A DNA stretch of 64,000 nt from Tropicibacter alexandrii (GTDB lineage Bacteria; Pseudomonadota; Alphaproteobacteria; Rhodobacterales; Rhodobacteraceae): contig NZ_RCTZ02000001.1 of assembly GCF_003667315.2 (NCBI RefSeq), forward strand, positions 62,001 to 126,000, written 5' to 3'. Positions within the stretch are counted from its first letter, which is position 1; each line of letters opens with the position of its first letter. The position numbers and the translations under genes were made by a program. This document shows positions 44,792 through 54,030 of the stretch, one piece after another. A model generated the notes under the pieces. It saw only the letters and a list, made by a program, of their open reading frames with translations. It ran no database searches and was not told the DNA's origin.

Positions 44792-46725
44792 GCCTCTTCC
44801 TCCAACCGGACCAGCGGCGCGCCCGCCTCGACCTGATCTGCCTCTTGCACCAGCACCTCGGCAATCACCCCGTCGCGGGCCGCCACCATGGTGTGTTCCA
44901 TCTTCATCGCCTCCAGCACGGCGAGCCGGTCGCCCGCGCTGACCTGTTGCCCGGCATGGACATGGACAGAGACAACCCGCCCCGGCATGGGCGCAAGGGT
45001 CAGGTCATCGCCGGCCATCGCCGCCGCGTCGCGGCTGAGCGGGTCGATGATGTCGAACCTGCGGCTCTGCGCGCCGAACAGCGTCACCGACGCGCCATCG
45101 GTGAACACCTCCGCCCCCGGTTGCCCGTCGAACCACCAGCGGGTGCCGACGCGGCGCGCCTGCACGTCGGTCCCATCGACGACAACCGTTGCCTCATCCG
45201 GCCCGAGGCTGCGCAGGATCAAGGCGGTCTCCTGCCCGTCATGACCCAACGCGACCTGCCGATTGAGCGGCGCCCACAGGCTGAACCCGGTCTCCCACCC
45301 GGTCGCCCGGTCCAGCCCCAGCGCCACCAGCCCGGCTTGCGCGATTGCCTGCACCGAAACCGGCTCCACCGCCGTCAGCGCCTCGATATCCCGCGCGATC
45401 AGCCCGGTATCGACCGCGCCCTTGGCAAAACCCGCATGCCGCGCCAAGGCCCCCAGAAAGCCAAGGTTCGTCACCGTCCCCGCCACCTGCGTTTCCGAAA
45501 GCCCGCGCACCAGCCGTTGCAAGGCCACCTCCCGCGTGGGCCCATGCACGATCACCTTGGCAATCATCGGGTCATAATGCGGGCTGATCTCGTCGCCCGT
45601 GCGCACGCCGCTATCTGCCCGCACGCCTTCGGGGAAGGCCAGATGCGCCAGCCGACCCGTCGCGGGCAGGAAGCCTGCGGGCACGTCCTCGGCATAGAGC
45701 CGCGCCTCGAAGGCATGGCCGGTGATGGTCAGGTCCTCCTGCCGCATGGGTAGGCTTTCGCCCGCCGCGACCCGGATCTGCCATTCCACCAGATCGACGC
45801 CGGTGATGGCTTCCGTCACCGGGTGTTCCACCTGAAGGCGCGTGTTCATCTCCATGAACCAAAAGCCGTCCGTCCGCAGCCCATCCGAGCCATCCACGAT
45901 GAACTCGATCGTGCCCGCGCCCTTGTAACCGATCGCCTCGGCGGCGCGCACGGCCGCCGCGCCCATGGCCTCGCGCATCTCGGGCGTCATGCCCGGCGCG
46001 GGGGCCTCCTCGATGACCTTCTGGTGACGGCGCTGAAGCGAACAATCCCGTTCGAACAGATGCACGGCACGGGTGCCATCGCCAAAGACCTGCACCTCGA
46101 TATGGCGCGGCTGGGTGATGAATTTCTCGATCAAGACGGCGTCATTGCCAAAGGCTGTGCGCGCCTCGGCCTTGGCCCGTTCCAGCGCGTCGATGAAATC
46201 TTCGGGCCGTTCGACCAGCCGCATCCCCTTGCCGCCGCCGCCCGCCACGGCCTTGATCAGCACCGGGTAGCCGATCCGGTCCGCCTCGACCTCTAGCCGC
46301 GACGGTTCCTGATCCTCGCCCAGATAGCCAGGGACAATCGGTACGCCCGCCTCGTCCATCAGGCGCTTGGCCGCGTCCTTCAGCCCCATCGCCCGGATCG
46401 CCTTGGCAGACGGGCCGACAAAGGTCAGCCCCGCCGCCTCGACCGCATCGACGAAATCGGGGTTCTCCGACAAGAAGCCATAGCCCGGATGGATCGCCTG
46501 CGCGCCGGTGGCCTTGGCGGCGGCGATGATCGCATCGCCCCGCAGATAGCTTTCAGCAGGCGACGCCCCGCCCAGCGACACCGCCAGATCGGCCATCTCG
46601 ACGTGTTTCGCCGCCGCATCCACATCGGAATGCACCGCCACCGTCCGCAGGCCCATGGCCCGCGCTGTCTCGATCACCCGGCAGGCAATCTCGCCCCGGT
46701 TGGCAATCAGGATCGTGTCAAACAT
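44788..46725 (-). CDS. mccA: Methylcrotonyl-CoA carboxylase biotin-carrying alpha subunit
   Basis: A 645-residue protein with biotin carboxylase domain (about 1-445; [21 protein letters not shown], the ATP-grasp GGGGKGMR), a linker and a C-terminal biotinyl domain with EAMKMEH (Lys is biotinylated by BirA). Together with the carboxyltransferase encoded at 47309-48910 it carboxylates 3-methylcrotonyl-CoA. Family resemblance alone cannot separate it from propionyl-CoA carboxylase alpha; the ivd and HMG-CoA lyase neighbours decide for MCC. Confidence 0.93.
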   Translation of the reverse strand: MFDTILIANRGEIACRVIETARAMGLRTVAVHSDVDAAAKHVEMADLAVSLGGASPAESYLRGDAIIAAAKATGAQAIHPGYGFLSENPDFVDAVEAAGLTFVGPSAKAIRAMGLKDAAKRLMDEAGVPIVPGYLGEDQEPSRLEVEADRIGYPVLIKAVAGGGGKGMRLVERPEDFIDALERAKAEARTAFGNDAVLIEKFITQPRHIEVQVFGDGTRAVHLFERDCSLQRRHQKVIEEAPAPGMTPEMREAMGAAAVRAAEAIGYKGAGTIEFIVDGSDGLRTDGFWFMEMNTRLQVEHPVTEAITGVDLVEWQIRVAAGESLPMRQEDLTITGHAFEARLYAEDVPAGFLPATGRLAHLAFPEGVRADSGVRTGDEISPHYDPMIAKVIVHGPTREVALQRLVRGLSETQVAGTVTNLGFLGALARHAGFAKGAVDTGLIARDIEALTAVEPVSVQAIAQAGLVALGLDRATGWETGFSLWAPLNRQVALGHDGQETALILRSLGPDEATVVVDGTDVQARRVGTRWWFDGQPGAEVFTDGASVTLFGAQSRRFDIIDPLSRDAAAMAGDDLTLAPMPGRVVSVHVHAGQQVSAGDRLAVLEAMKMEHTMVAARDGVIAEVLVQEADQVEAGAPLVRLEEEA

Positions 46726-47221
46726 GGGTCTTTTCCTTCTTGCGCCTTGCATTCGTCAAGTGGCGTTGCGTGCGCACATCCAGCGCCACCAACGTCACAT
46801 CCAGTTCAGTGTCCGCAACAGCGTCGACGGCAATCTGTGCTGCCAGATCGTGCGGAAACCCGTAGGCCCCGGTGGAAATCGCCGGAAAGGCAATGCTGCG
46901 ACACCCCGCCTGCGCCGCCAATTCAAGGCTACTGGCATAGCAGCGCGCCAGCACTTCAACCTCGCCATCATCGCCACCGCGCCAGATCGGTCCAACCGTG
47001 TGAATGACGTAACGCGCAGGCAGATCATACGCCCCGGTCAATTTCGCCTCCCCCGGCGTGCAACCGCCAAGCGTCCGACACTCTGCCAAAAGCCCCGGCC
47101 CCGCCGCGCGATGGATCGCCCCGTCCACGCCGCCCCCGCCCAAGAGCGACCGGTTCGCAGCATTAACAATGGCATCCACCGACAGCGTCGTGATATCCGC
47201 CCTGATGATGTCAAACGGCAT
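46718..47221 (-). CDS. Macrodomain protein (O-acetyl-ADP-ribose deacetylase type)
   Basis: A 167-residue macrodomain of the YmdB/MacroD type: [23 protein letters not shown] (NAAN at 20-23, GGGG at 28-31) and [12 protein letters not shown]. It likely hydrolyses O-acetyl-ADP-ribose or removes ADP-ribose from proteins. It overlaps the mccA start by 8 bp and so is translationally linked within the leucine operon, an unusual setting. The start at 47221 is preceded by a copy of a dispersed repeat. Confidence 0.93.
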   Translation of the reverse strand: MPFDIIRADITTLSVDAIVNAANRSLLGGGGVDGAIHRAAGPGLLAECRTLGGCTPGEAKLTGAYDLPARYVIHTVGPIWRGGDDGEVEVLARCYASSLELAAQAGCRSIAFPAISTGAYGFPHDLAAQIAVDAVADTELDVTLVALDVRTQRHLTNARRKKEKTHV

Positions 47222-47242
47222 ATTATTCTCTCCTCGCCCCGG

Positions 47243-47305
47243 CTTCTTTGGTCCAGAAATACCTCGGGGGTGAATGCGCGTCAGCGCAGAGGGGGCAGCG
47301 CCCCC
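47243..47305 (-). repeat. Dispersed composite element upstream of the macrodomain gene
   Basis: On the minus strand a GGGGGC-GCT-GCCCCC hairpin (47291-47305) just after the mccB stop is followed by CCCCCGAGGTATTTC and TGGACCAAAGAAG, then the macrodomain start 22 bp on. It matches the element at 20710-20768 in order and sequence. Confidence 0.6.
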
Positions 47306-47308
47306 AAA

Positions 47309-48910
47309 TTACATCCGGAACACGCCAAAGCGCGTTTCCTCAACGGGTGCGTTCAACGCCGCCCGCAGGCTCAGCGCCAGCACGTCGCGCGTCTTGCGCG
47401 GGTCCACGATCCCGTCATCCCACAGCCGCGCCGAGGCATACAGCGGATGCGACTGGCGCTCGAACATCTCGATGGTCGGGCGTTTGAACTCGGCCTCGTC
47501 TTCCGCCGACCACGCCTGCCCCGCGCGCTCCAGCGCGTCGCGTTTCACCGTCGCCAGCACCCCCGCCGCCTGCGCGCCGCCCATCACGCTGATGCGCGAG
47601 TTGGGCCATGTCCACAGGAAACGCGGCTGATAGGCCCGCCCGGCCATGCCGTAATTCCCCGCGCCGAAGGACCCACCCACCAGCATCGTCACCTTCGGCA
47701 CCGACGTCGTGGCCACCGCCGTGACCATCTTCGCCCCGTGGCGCGCGATGCCTTCGTTCTCGTATTTCCGGCCAACCATGAAGCCGGTGATGTTCTGGAG
47801 GAAGATCAACGGGATGCGCCGCTGCGAGCACAGTTCAACGAAATGCGCGCCCTTGGACGCCGCCTCGGAAAACAGCACGCCATTATTGGCGATAATCCCG
47901 CAATCCATGCCGCAGATCTTGGCGAACCCCGTCACCAGAGTCTCCCCGAACCGCGGCTTGAACTCGTCGAAATAAGAGCCATCCACCACCCGCGCGATCA
48001 CCTCGCGGATGTCATAGGGCGTGCGCAGATCGGCGGGGACGACGCCGAGCATGTCATCCGGGTCATAGCTGGGCGCTTCGCCGGAAAGTAGGATGGGTCC
48101 CGACCCATCCCCCCCCAAGGACAAGACCGCGCGCCGGGCCAGTGCCAGCGCATGCGCGTCATCCTCGGCGAGGTAATCCGCCACGCCCGACAGGCGCGTA
48201 TGCACATCGCCGCCGCCCAGATCCTCGGCTGTCACCACCTCGCCCGTCGCGGCCTTGACCAAGGGCGGACCGGCCAGAAAGATCGTCCCCTGCTCCTTCA
48301 CGATGATCGTCACGTCCGACATGGCAGGCACATAGGCGCCCCCCGCCGTACAAGACCCCATAACCACGGCGATTTGCGCGATGCCCTTCGCGCTCATCCG
48401 CGCCTGATTGTAGAAGATCCGGCCAAAGTGATCGCGATCTGGGAAAACCTCGTCCTGATTGGGCAGGTTCGCGCCGCCGCTATCGACCAGATAGATGCAA
48501 GGCAGCCGGTTCTCCTCGGCGATCTCCTGCGCGCGCAGGTGTTTCTTGACCGAGATCGGGTAATAGGTCCCGCCCTTCACCGTCGCGTCGTTGCACACGA
48601 CCATGACCTGACGGCCCTGCACCAGACCGATCCCGGCGATCACGCCGCCACAGGGCGCGGCCCCGTCATACATCCCGTGACCGGCAAAGGCCCCGACCTC
48701 CAGAAACGGCGAGCCCGCATCCAGCAGGTTCGCCACCCGGTCGCGCGGCAGCATCTTGCCCCGGCTCAGATGCCGGTCCCTCGCACGCGCCCCGCCCCCT
48801 TCGGCAGCGGCTTCGGCCGCCTCCTGCACCATGCGCAACGCCTCCAGATGGGCGTCGCGATTGGCCTTGAACGCCTCGGAAGACGGGATCGCCTGCGAAT
48901 TCAGTCTCAT
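47309..48910 (-). CDS. mccB: Methylcrotonyl-CoA carboxylase carboxyltransferase (beta) subunit
   Basis: A 533-residue carboxyltransferase with the N- and C-lobe crotonase folds. [81 protein letters not shown] and [15 protein letters not shown] are typical of MCC beta. It transfers CO2 from biotin to 3-methylcrotonyl-CoA. Residues about 268-275 (DGSGPILL) are encoded by a copy of the GTAGGATGGGT palindrome, an unusual case of a repeat inside a gene. The start overlaps the upstream gene by 4 bp. Confidence 0.95.
   Translation of the reverse strand: MRLNSQAIPSSEAFKANRDAHLEALRMVQEAAEAAAEGGGARARDRHLSRGKMLPRDRVANLLDAGSPFLEVGAFAGHGMYDGAAPCGGVIAGIGLVQGRQVMVVCNDATVKGGTYYPISVKKHLRAQEIAEENRLPCIYLVDSGGANLPNQDEVFPDRDHFGRIFYNQARMSAKGIAQIAVVMGSCTAGGAYVPAMSDVTIIVKEQGTIFLAGPPLVKAATGEVVTAEDLGGGDVHTRLSGVADYLAEDDAHALALARRAVLSLGGDGSGPILLSGEAPSYDPDDMLGVVPADLRTPYDIREVIARVVDGSYFDEFKPRFGETLVTGFAKICGMDCGIIANNGVLFSEAASKGAHFVELCSQRRIPLIFLQNITGFMVGRKYENEGIARHGAKMVTAVATTSVPKVTMLVGGSFGAGNYGMAGRAYQPRFLWTWPNSRISVMGGAQAAGVLATVKRDALERAGQAWSAEDEAEFKRPTIEMFERQSHPLYASARLWDDGIVDPRKTRDVLALSLRAALNAPVEETRFGVFRM
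48088..48110. repeat. Palindromic repeat within mccB
   Basis: GTAGGATGGGT-CCCG-ACCCATCC has 8-bp perfect arms (GGATGGGT/ACCCATCC) and matches the 39406-39431 palindrome over 11 bases on one side. It is in frame and adds no stop. Confidence 0.55.
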
Positions 48911-49353
48911 TCCTTGGATAACTCCTCCAGTTGCGCGCGCAATGCCCGCGCCTCGACCCAGCGTTCCGTCACCGTCATGAAGGTGCATTGGCTCAGGTCC
49001 ATGTCGTCCGGGCAGCCCGGCCAGCGGATGCCCGCCTTGAGCCCCCGCTTCAGGCTGCGATATTCGGATTGCTCCAGCATCAGTTCCTTGGGCGCGCGCG
49101 CTGGCAGCGCCTCGATCACCGCGTCGACCTCGCCGCGCAGGCGCGCTTGCAGCGGATCGAGGCATTCGGCCAGCACGCCCTCGGCGGCCACGCAGGTGAA
49201 ATACGCCGTCTCGGCGCAGGTATATTCCGCAAAGCTCTGCCCCGTGCCGCGTTTCTCGAGGCAGGTTTCCAGCGTGGCAAGCCCACTCTCGGCCCATGCC
49301 CCCTGCCCGATCAGCAGCGCAAATCCCAAAGAGGCCCCAAACAGTCGGATCAT
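48907..49353 (-). CDS. Small exported Cys-rich protein in the leucine operon
   Basis: A 148-residue protein with a Sec signal (residues 1-21, cut after AWA) and several cysteines ([36 protein letters not shown]), probably disulfide-bonded in the periplasm. The pattern is reminiscent of LprI/DUF1311-type lysozyme-inhibitor-like proteins but is not a clear match. The start at 49353 has GGAGA 8 bases upstream. An in-frame ATG at 49584 overlaps the acyl-CoA synthetase stop, but it would place 77 residues before the signal and is rejected. Confidence 0.72.
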   Translation of the reverse strand: MIRLFGASLGFALLIGQGAWAESGLATLETCLEKRGTGQSFAEYTCAETAYFTCVAAEGVLAECLDPLQARLRGEVDAVIEALPARAPKELMLEQSEYRSLKRGLKAGIRWPGCPDDMDLSQCTFMTVTERWVEARALRAQLEELSKE

Positions 49354-49580
49354 GATTGTCTCTCCAAAGCTCGGACGCGCCGAAGGCGCATAGGCCCCGG
49401 TCCGTCCCATCCCCCGGATCGCGGCCCTGGCAGGGGTCACGCGATCCACCATCGGGGCAGGCTCTGGTCGTGTCGCCGAATCCCGCCCCGTCATGGCAGG
49501 CAGGATTGCCTTACGAGCCGGGATGGTAAAGGCTCTGGCATCAAAAGCGGCGCCTAACCTGTGGATAACGTGCGAAAATC

Positions 49581-51116
49581 TCATGGTTTCGCCTCCGCCG
49601 CCGCGCGCGCCTTCAACTCCTTGCGGATCACCTTGCCGGTGACGGTCATCGGCAAGGCGTCGACAAAGGCGATTTCGCGCGGGTAGGAATAGCTGGCCAG
49701 CCGCGATTTGACATGCTCTTGCAGGGCCTCTGCCGTAACCTCGGCCCCGGGTTTCAGAACCACGTAGGCCTTGACGATTTCCGTGCGCAAGCTGTCGGGC
49801 TTGCCCACCACACCCACGGTTGCGACTGCCGGATGGGTCAGCAGGCAATCCTCGATCTCGGCAGGGCCGATGCGGTAGCCGGCGCTGGTGATCACGTCAT
49901 CGTCGCGCCCGACGAAGCGGATATAGCCGTCCTCCAGCCGCCCCCGGTCGCCCATCACCAGCCAGTCGCCGCGAAACTTCGCCGCCGTTTCCTGAGGCCG
50001 GTTCCAGTAGCCCAGCATCATCGATGCCGCACCTTGGCGGATGGCGATGTCGCCCTCTCCCGTTTCATCGGCGTCCAGCACCGTCACGTCGAAACCCGGC
50101 ACCGCCTTGCCGATGCAGCCCGGTTTGGCCGGGAACAAAGCCCCGCAGGACGAGGCGACCATGTTGCATTCGGTCTGGCCATAGAATTCGTTGATCGCCA
50201 CGCCGAAGGCCTCGCGCCCCCAAGCCAGCATCTCCGCCCCGAGCGGTTCACCCCCCGACGCGACCGAGCGCAGCCCGTCGATCCTGACCCCCTCGGCCTT
50301 GAGCATACGCAGGGCCGTGGGCGGGAAAAACACATTGCGAACAGCGCCTTCGCGGATGACGTTCAAGCAGGTGGCCACGTCGAAACGCGGCATCCGGCAG
50401 GCGACGACGGGCACGCCAAGCGCCAAGCCCGGCATCAGCACGTCGAACAGCCCGCCGATCCACGCCCAATCCGCAGGCGTCCAGATCACGTCGCCGTCAC
50501 GCCCCAGAAAGTCATGGCTGACCTCGACCCCCGGCAGATGCCCGGTCAGGACACGGTGGCCATGCAGCGCGCCCTTGGGCGTGCCGGTGGTGCCGGAGGT
50601 GTAGATCAGGACGGCGGGCGTCTCTGGCCCTGTCTCCGCCGGGGCCAAGCCCGTGGCCACGCCCAGATCCGCTTCGGTCACGGCCACCACGTCGAAGGGC
50701 GTCAGCATCGCGACGCCCTCGTCATCGGTGACCACGACCCGCGCGCCACTGTCGCCCAGACGCGACCTGAGCGCATCCTCGCGGAACAGCTTGAACAGCG
50801 GCACCGAAATCGCCGCCATGCGCCAGCAGGCGATATGCGCAGCGGCACACAAGGCCGACTGGCTCAGCAGCACGCCCACGCGGTCGCCGGGCCGCACGCC
50901 GCGCTCCTCCAATGCCGCCTGCACCTGCCGCGCCATCAGGGCCAGATCGCCAAAGGTGATCTCTTCGCGCCCCCGGCTGAGGTCCAGAATGGCAAGCCGA
51001 TCCGGGTCGGCCTTTGCCCGCGCCTCGCAGACCTGCACCGCCATGTTGAGCCTCGCCGGGATGTCCCAGCGAAAGCCCGCGACAAGCGCGTCATATGAGG
51101 GCGCGGGCGTCAGCAT
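49581..51116 (-). CDS. AMP-dependent acyl-CoA synthetase
   Basis: A 511-residue ANL-superfamily enzyme. IYTSGTTGTPKGALHGHR (phosphate loop, 171-188), FYGQTECNM, GDRGRLEDGYIRFVGRDDDVITSAGYRIGP and the C-terminal TGKVIRKEL with the catalytic Lys are clear. It forms an acyl-CoA, probably of a short or branched chain (isovalerate or acetoacetate class) given the leucine operon, but the pocket does not settle this. It overlaps the LprI-type gene by 1 bp (TGATG). Confidence 0.93.
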   Translation of the reverse strand: MLTPAPSYDALVAGFRWDIPARLNMAVQVCEARAKADPDRLAILDLSRGREEITFGDLALMARQVQAALEERGVRPGDRVGVLLSQSALCAAAHIACWRMAAISVPLFKLFREDALRSRLGDSGARVVVTDDEGVAMLTPFDVVAVTEADLGVATGLAPAETGPETPAVLIYTSGTTGTPKGALHGHRVLTGHLPGVEVSHDFLGRDGDVIWTPADWAWIGGLFDVLMPGLALGVPVVACRMPRFDVATCLNVIREGAVRNVFFPPTALRMLKAEGVRIDGLRSVASGGEPLGAEMLAWGREAFGVAINEFYGQTECNMVASSCGALFPAKPGCIGKAVPGFDVTVLDADETGEGDIAIRQGAASMMLGYWNRPQETAAKFRGDWLVMGDRGRLEDGYIRFVGRDDDVITSAGYRIGPAEIEDCLLTHPAVATVGVVGKPDSLRTEIVKAYVVLKPGAEVTAEALQEHVKSRLASYSYPREIAFVDALPMTVTGKVIRKELKARAAAEAKP

Positions 51117-51595
51117 CAGCCGCGCGACGCCATGGATTCAAGGAATTGCACCTGCCGCGCGGTTTCCTGCATCACGCATTCGATGGAGGCCGGTCCCGCA
51201 CCGGTGCCGCCGCCCCATGTGCTGGCGACATAGCCGCATTTGGCATCGCGAAAGGGAATCCACTTGCGCTGCATCTCGCGCAGCGCCTCGGCTTGGCTGG
51301 GGGCATAGTCGCCGTTCTCGGCATCCATCTCGCGCGCCTGCACCATCAACGCCTGATAGGTGCGGTTCAGGTCCGCATCCCAAGCCTGCCATTCCGCGTC
51401 GAAGCACGCGCCCACGATCACCGTGGCATAGCCGCCGGGCGTGTTGGTCATGCAGGCCTGTGCGGATTCGCCGACGCATTGGTCATAGCCGCCGCCCCGG
51501 TCGAAACAGTCCATCGTCGCAGACATATCAAAGGTCAATTCCTGCGCCGCGACAGGCGCGGCCAGACAGGACAGAAAGGCAATCAGGTGTTTCAT
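51116..51595 (-). CDS. LprI/DUF1311-type exported protein
   Basis: A 159-residue secreted protein with signal (residues 1-17, cut after VAA/QA). The mature part has the LprI pattern: AcmMDCFDR, ACFDAEWQAWDADLNRTYQALM, and LREMQRKWIPFRDAKCGY (W-x2-F-R-D-x2-C), with conserved cysteines forming disulfides. Characterised LprI proteins inhibit host lysozyme; the role here is likely envelope protection. It sits between ivd-linked genes and the acyl-CoA synthetase, which is unexpected for leucine metabolism. Confidence 0.85.
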   Translation of the reverse strand: MKHLIAFLSCLAAPVAAQELTFDMSATMDCFDRGGGYDQCVGESAQACMTNTPGGYATVIVGACFDAEWQAWDADLNRTYQALMVQAREMDAENGDYAPSQAEALREMQRKWIPFRDAKCGYVASTWGGGTGAGPASIECVMQETARQVQFLESMASRG

Positions 51596-51610
51596 ATGGG
51601 TCTCCTCAAA

Positions 51611-51898
51611 TCAAATTCCCGCCCCACGCGTGAGCGAGACCAACTGGCCGAACCGGCTGATCCGATAGGTCCACGCCCTCTCGTCCGCGCCGCAGCGCAG
51701 GGCGAGCCAAGCCGCCTCGTCGGGTAGGGCGAGGCAGGTGGCCGGATCGCCCCCCGCTTCGCGTGCGTAATGCGCCGCCCAGACCGCCGCCGCCTCGCCG
51801 CGATCCATATTGACCCAGACCACGCCATAGCGGTAGCCCAGCAAGGCGCTGGCCAGCAGGATCAGCGACAGCGGCAGATACCAAAGCCAACGCGGCAC
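51611..51898 (-). CDS. Small membrane-anchored protein after ivd
   Basis: A 95-residue protein starting with GTG one base after the ivd stop. A hydrophobic helix (about 5-25) is followed by a soluble domain with two cysteines (ATCLALPDEAAWLALRCG). An exported anchored domain is likely. No family is recognised. It is co-transcribed with ivd. Confidence 0.68.
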   Translation of the reverse strand: MPRWLWYLPLSLILLASALLGYRYGVVWVNMDRGEAAAVWAAHYAREAGGDPATCLALPDEAAWLALRCGADERAWTYRISRFGQLVSLTRGAGI

Positions 51899-51899
51899 C

Positions 51900-53060
51900 T
51901 TACATCGCCGCCAGCAGCTCGCGCCCGACCAGCATGCGGCGGATTTCACTGGTGCCCGCGCCGATCTCCATCAGCTTGGCATCGCGGAAGATGCGCGCCA
52001 CCGGCGCATCGTTGAGGAACCCCGCCCCGCCCATCGCCTGCACCGCCTGATGCGCCTGCACCATGGCCTGTTCGGAGGCATAGAGACAGCAGGCCGCTGC
52101 ATCGGCGCGGGTGACCTCGCCCCGGTCGCAAGCCTTGGCAACCTCGTAGACATAGGCGCGGGCGCTGTTCATCGCCGTATACATGTCGGCCATCTTGCCC
52201 TGCATCAGCTGGAACGAGCCGATCGGTTGGCCGAACTGGTGGCGGTCGCGCATATAGGGCATGATTTCGTCCATGCAGGCGGCCATGATCCCCAGCCCGA
52301 TCCCGGCCAGCACGACGCGCTCATAATCTAGGCCGGACATCAGCACGCGCACGCCTTTGCCTTCCTCGCCAAGGATGTTCTCGAAGGGCACTTCGACATT
52401 CTCGAAGATCAGCTCGGCGGTGTTCGAGCCGCGCATGCCGAGCTTGTCGAAATGCGGCGAGGTGCTGAACCCGGCCATGTCCTTCTCGATCAGGAAGGCG
52501 GTGATCCCCTTGGGGCCGGCATCGGGGTCGGTCTTGGCATAGACCACCAGCGTATCCGCGTCGGGGCCGTTGGTGATCCAGTATTTGTTGCCGTTCAGGA
52601 CAAACCGGTCGTTCTTCTTTTCCGCGCGCAGCTTCATGCTGACCACGTCGGACCCGGCAGAGGGTTCGGACATCGCCAAAGCCCCCACATGCTTGCCAGA
52701 AATCAGCCCGGGCAGGTATTTCGCGCGCTGCTCATCCGTGCCGTTCAGCTTGATCTGGTTGACGCACAGGTTGGCATGGGCGCCATAGGACAAGGAGACC
52801 GAGGCCGAAGCCCGCGCCAGTTCCTCGACCGCGACCACATGCGCGAGATAGGACATGCCCGCCCCGCCCCACTCCTCAGGGACGGTGATGCCCAAGAGGC
52901 CCAGTTCGCCCATCTCGGTCCACAATTCATTCGGGAATTCATTGGTCTTGTCGATCTCGGCGGCCATCGGCTTGACCCGCTCCTGCGCCCAGCGGTGCAC
53001 CATGTCCCGCAAGGACAGGACATCCTCACCCAGATCGAAATTCATGCTCGCCAGGAACAT
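51900..53060 (-). CDS. ivd: Isovaleryl-CoA dehydrogenase
   Basis: A 386-residue acyl-CoA dehydrogenase. [63 protein letters not shown] and [12 protein letters not shown] (Glu of YER is the catalytic base position used by IVD rather than the usual later Glu) and [42 protein letters not shown] are present. It oxidises isovaleryl-CoA to 3-methylcrotonyl-CoA, feeding mccAB. The start at 53060 follows GGGAGGAG. It is the first gene of the operon. Confidence 0.95.
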   Translation of the reverse strand: MFLASMNFDLGEDVLSLRDMVHRWAQERVKPMAAEIDKTNEFPNELWTEMGELGLLGITVPEEWGGAGMSYLAHVVAVEELARASASVSLSYGAHANLCVNQIKLNGTDEQRAKYLPGLISGKHVGALAMSEPSAGSDVVSMKLRAEKKNDRFVLNGNKYWITNGPDADTLVVYAKTDPDAGPKGITAFLIEKDMAGFSTSPHFDKLGMRGSNTAELIFENVEVPFENILGEEGKGVRVLMSGLDYERVVLAGIGLGIMAACMDEIMPYMRDRHQFGQPIGSFQLMQGKMADMYTAMNSARAYVYEVAKACDRGEVTRADAAACCLYASEQAMVQAHQAVQAMGGAGFLNDAPVARIFRDAKLMEIGAGTSEIRRMLVGRELLAAM

Positions 53061-53176
53061 CGGCCTCTCCTCCCAGATCCGCCGCCGCCCGGCCACCGGC
53101 CCGAACGGCTTTATTGAACGCTTGTTCATATCCTAGGAGCGCGCGCCCGAAGGGTCAACGATTCGTGCCGCCACGC

Positions 53177-53209
53177 AAAAAGGCCCCCCGACCAGCAAGC
53201 CGGGGGGCC
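53177..53209 (-). terminator. Terminator of the SH3-domain gene
   Basis: The perfect 9-bp stem GGCCCCCCG/CGGGGGGCC with a 10-nt loop is followed on the minus strand by TTTTT, 30 bp after the SH3 protein stop. It insulates the leucine operon. Confidence 0.9.
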
Positions 53210-53238
53210 ACGTGTGCCGAGGCAGAGAGAGACAGGGC

Positions 53239-53892
53239 TCAGCGCACGATATAGACGATCTCGCCGGTTTCCGGGTCGACCAGGGCGTAGGTGTTGTTCA
53301 GGTTCACATAGGAATAGGGGCTGTCGGGCACGGTGACGAAGTCGGCATCGCCCTCGATCTTGGCCCCCACGACGACCTCGCCATCGGCATAGATCGGGTC
53401 GATCGGGTTCTGTCGGATATAGGTCACCGTGGTTTCCTCGGGGTCGATGGCCGCGCCGGTGCTTGCGCCCAGCATCGCGCCACCGATGATCGCCAGCGGG
53501 CCACCCACGGCAGCCGCGGCCAGCGCGCCCCCGGCCACGGCGCCTGCGGCGGCGTTGCCTTCGTTCGGGGCCTCGTAGGTGATGGTTTCCACCTCGACCG
53601 TGGCCTCGGGCGAATAGATCGGCACCGGGTTGTCCATCTGATGCGCGAGGTATTCGCCATAGGCCCAGCCCTCGGTGCCGTCATAGCTGACCTTGCACCA
53701 GTTGGTCTCGGGCAGGCAGCCCATCACGTCGGTCTGCGCCTGACCATCGATCACGCCGATGATCTCGTGCTGCGGGCCGGGACCTGCGCGCAGGTTCAGG
53801 TCGGTGGTGGCAAAGGCGGTGGTGGCCGCAGAAGCGGCGGTGCCGGAAATCAGGGCGATGGCCGAAGCGGCGGCAAGGGTACGAGTCAGCAT
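53239..53892 (-). CDS. Exported SH3-domain protein with a DUF1236-type C-terminus
   Basis: A 217-residue protein with a Sec signal (cut near ASA, residue 22), a bacterial SH3 domain (about 27-85; TTDLNLRAGPGPQHEIIG, NWCKVSYDGTEGWAYGEYL), a Gly/Ala-rich hydrophobic middle and a C-terminal region (about 150-217) resembling DUF1236. Such proteins act in the periplasm and may bind peptidoglycan. It is monocistronic with its own terminator. Confidence 0.85.
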   Translation of the reverse strand: MLTRTLAAASAIALISGTAASAATTAFATTDLNLRAGPGPQHEIIGVIDGQAQTDVMGCLPETNWCKVSYDGTEGWAYGEYLAHQMDNPVPIYSPEATVEVETITYEAPNEGNAAAGAVAGGALAAAAVGGPLAIIGGAMLGASTGAAIDPEETTVTYIRQNPIDPIYADGEVVVGAKIEGDADFVTVPDSPYSYVNLNNTYALVDPETGEIVYIVR

Positions 53893-54030
53893 TTATTCAT
53901 GCTCCTTCTTCGTTCATGGATGCTGGTCCAACCCGACACCCGCCCAAACCGTTCCCATGCCCCGGCAGGGGGCACGGCGAAATAACGCCTTATGAGCAAG
54001 GACTTGCCAATGACGCAGCGGCAGGTGCGC

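Noticed and set aside
49354-49584. A 77-residue N-terminal extension of the exported protein at 48907-49353
   Set aside because: It would place a Sec signal in the middle of the protein, and a good ribosome site precedes 49353.
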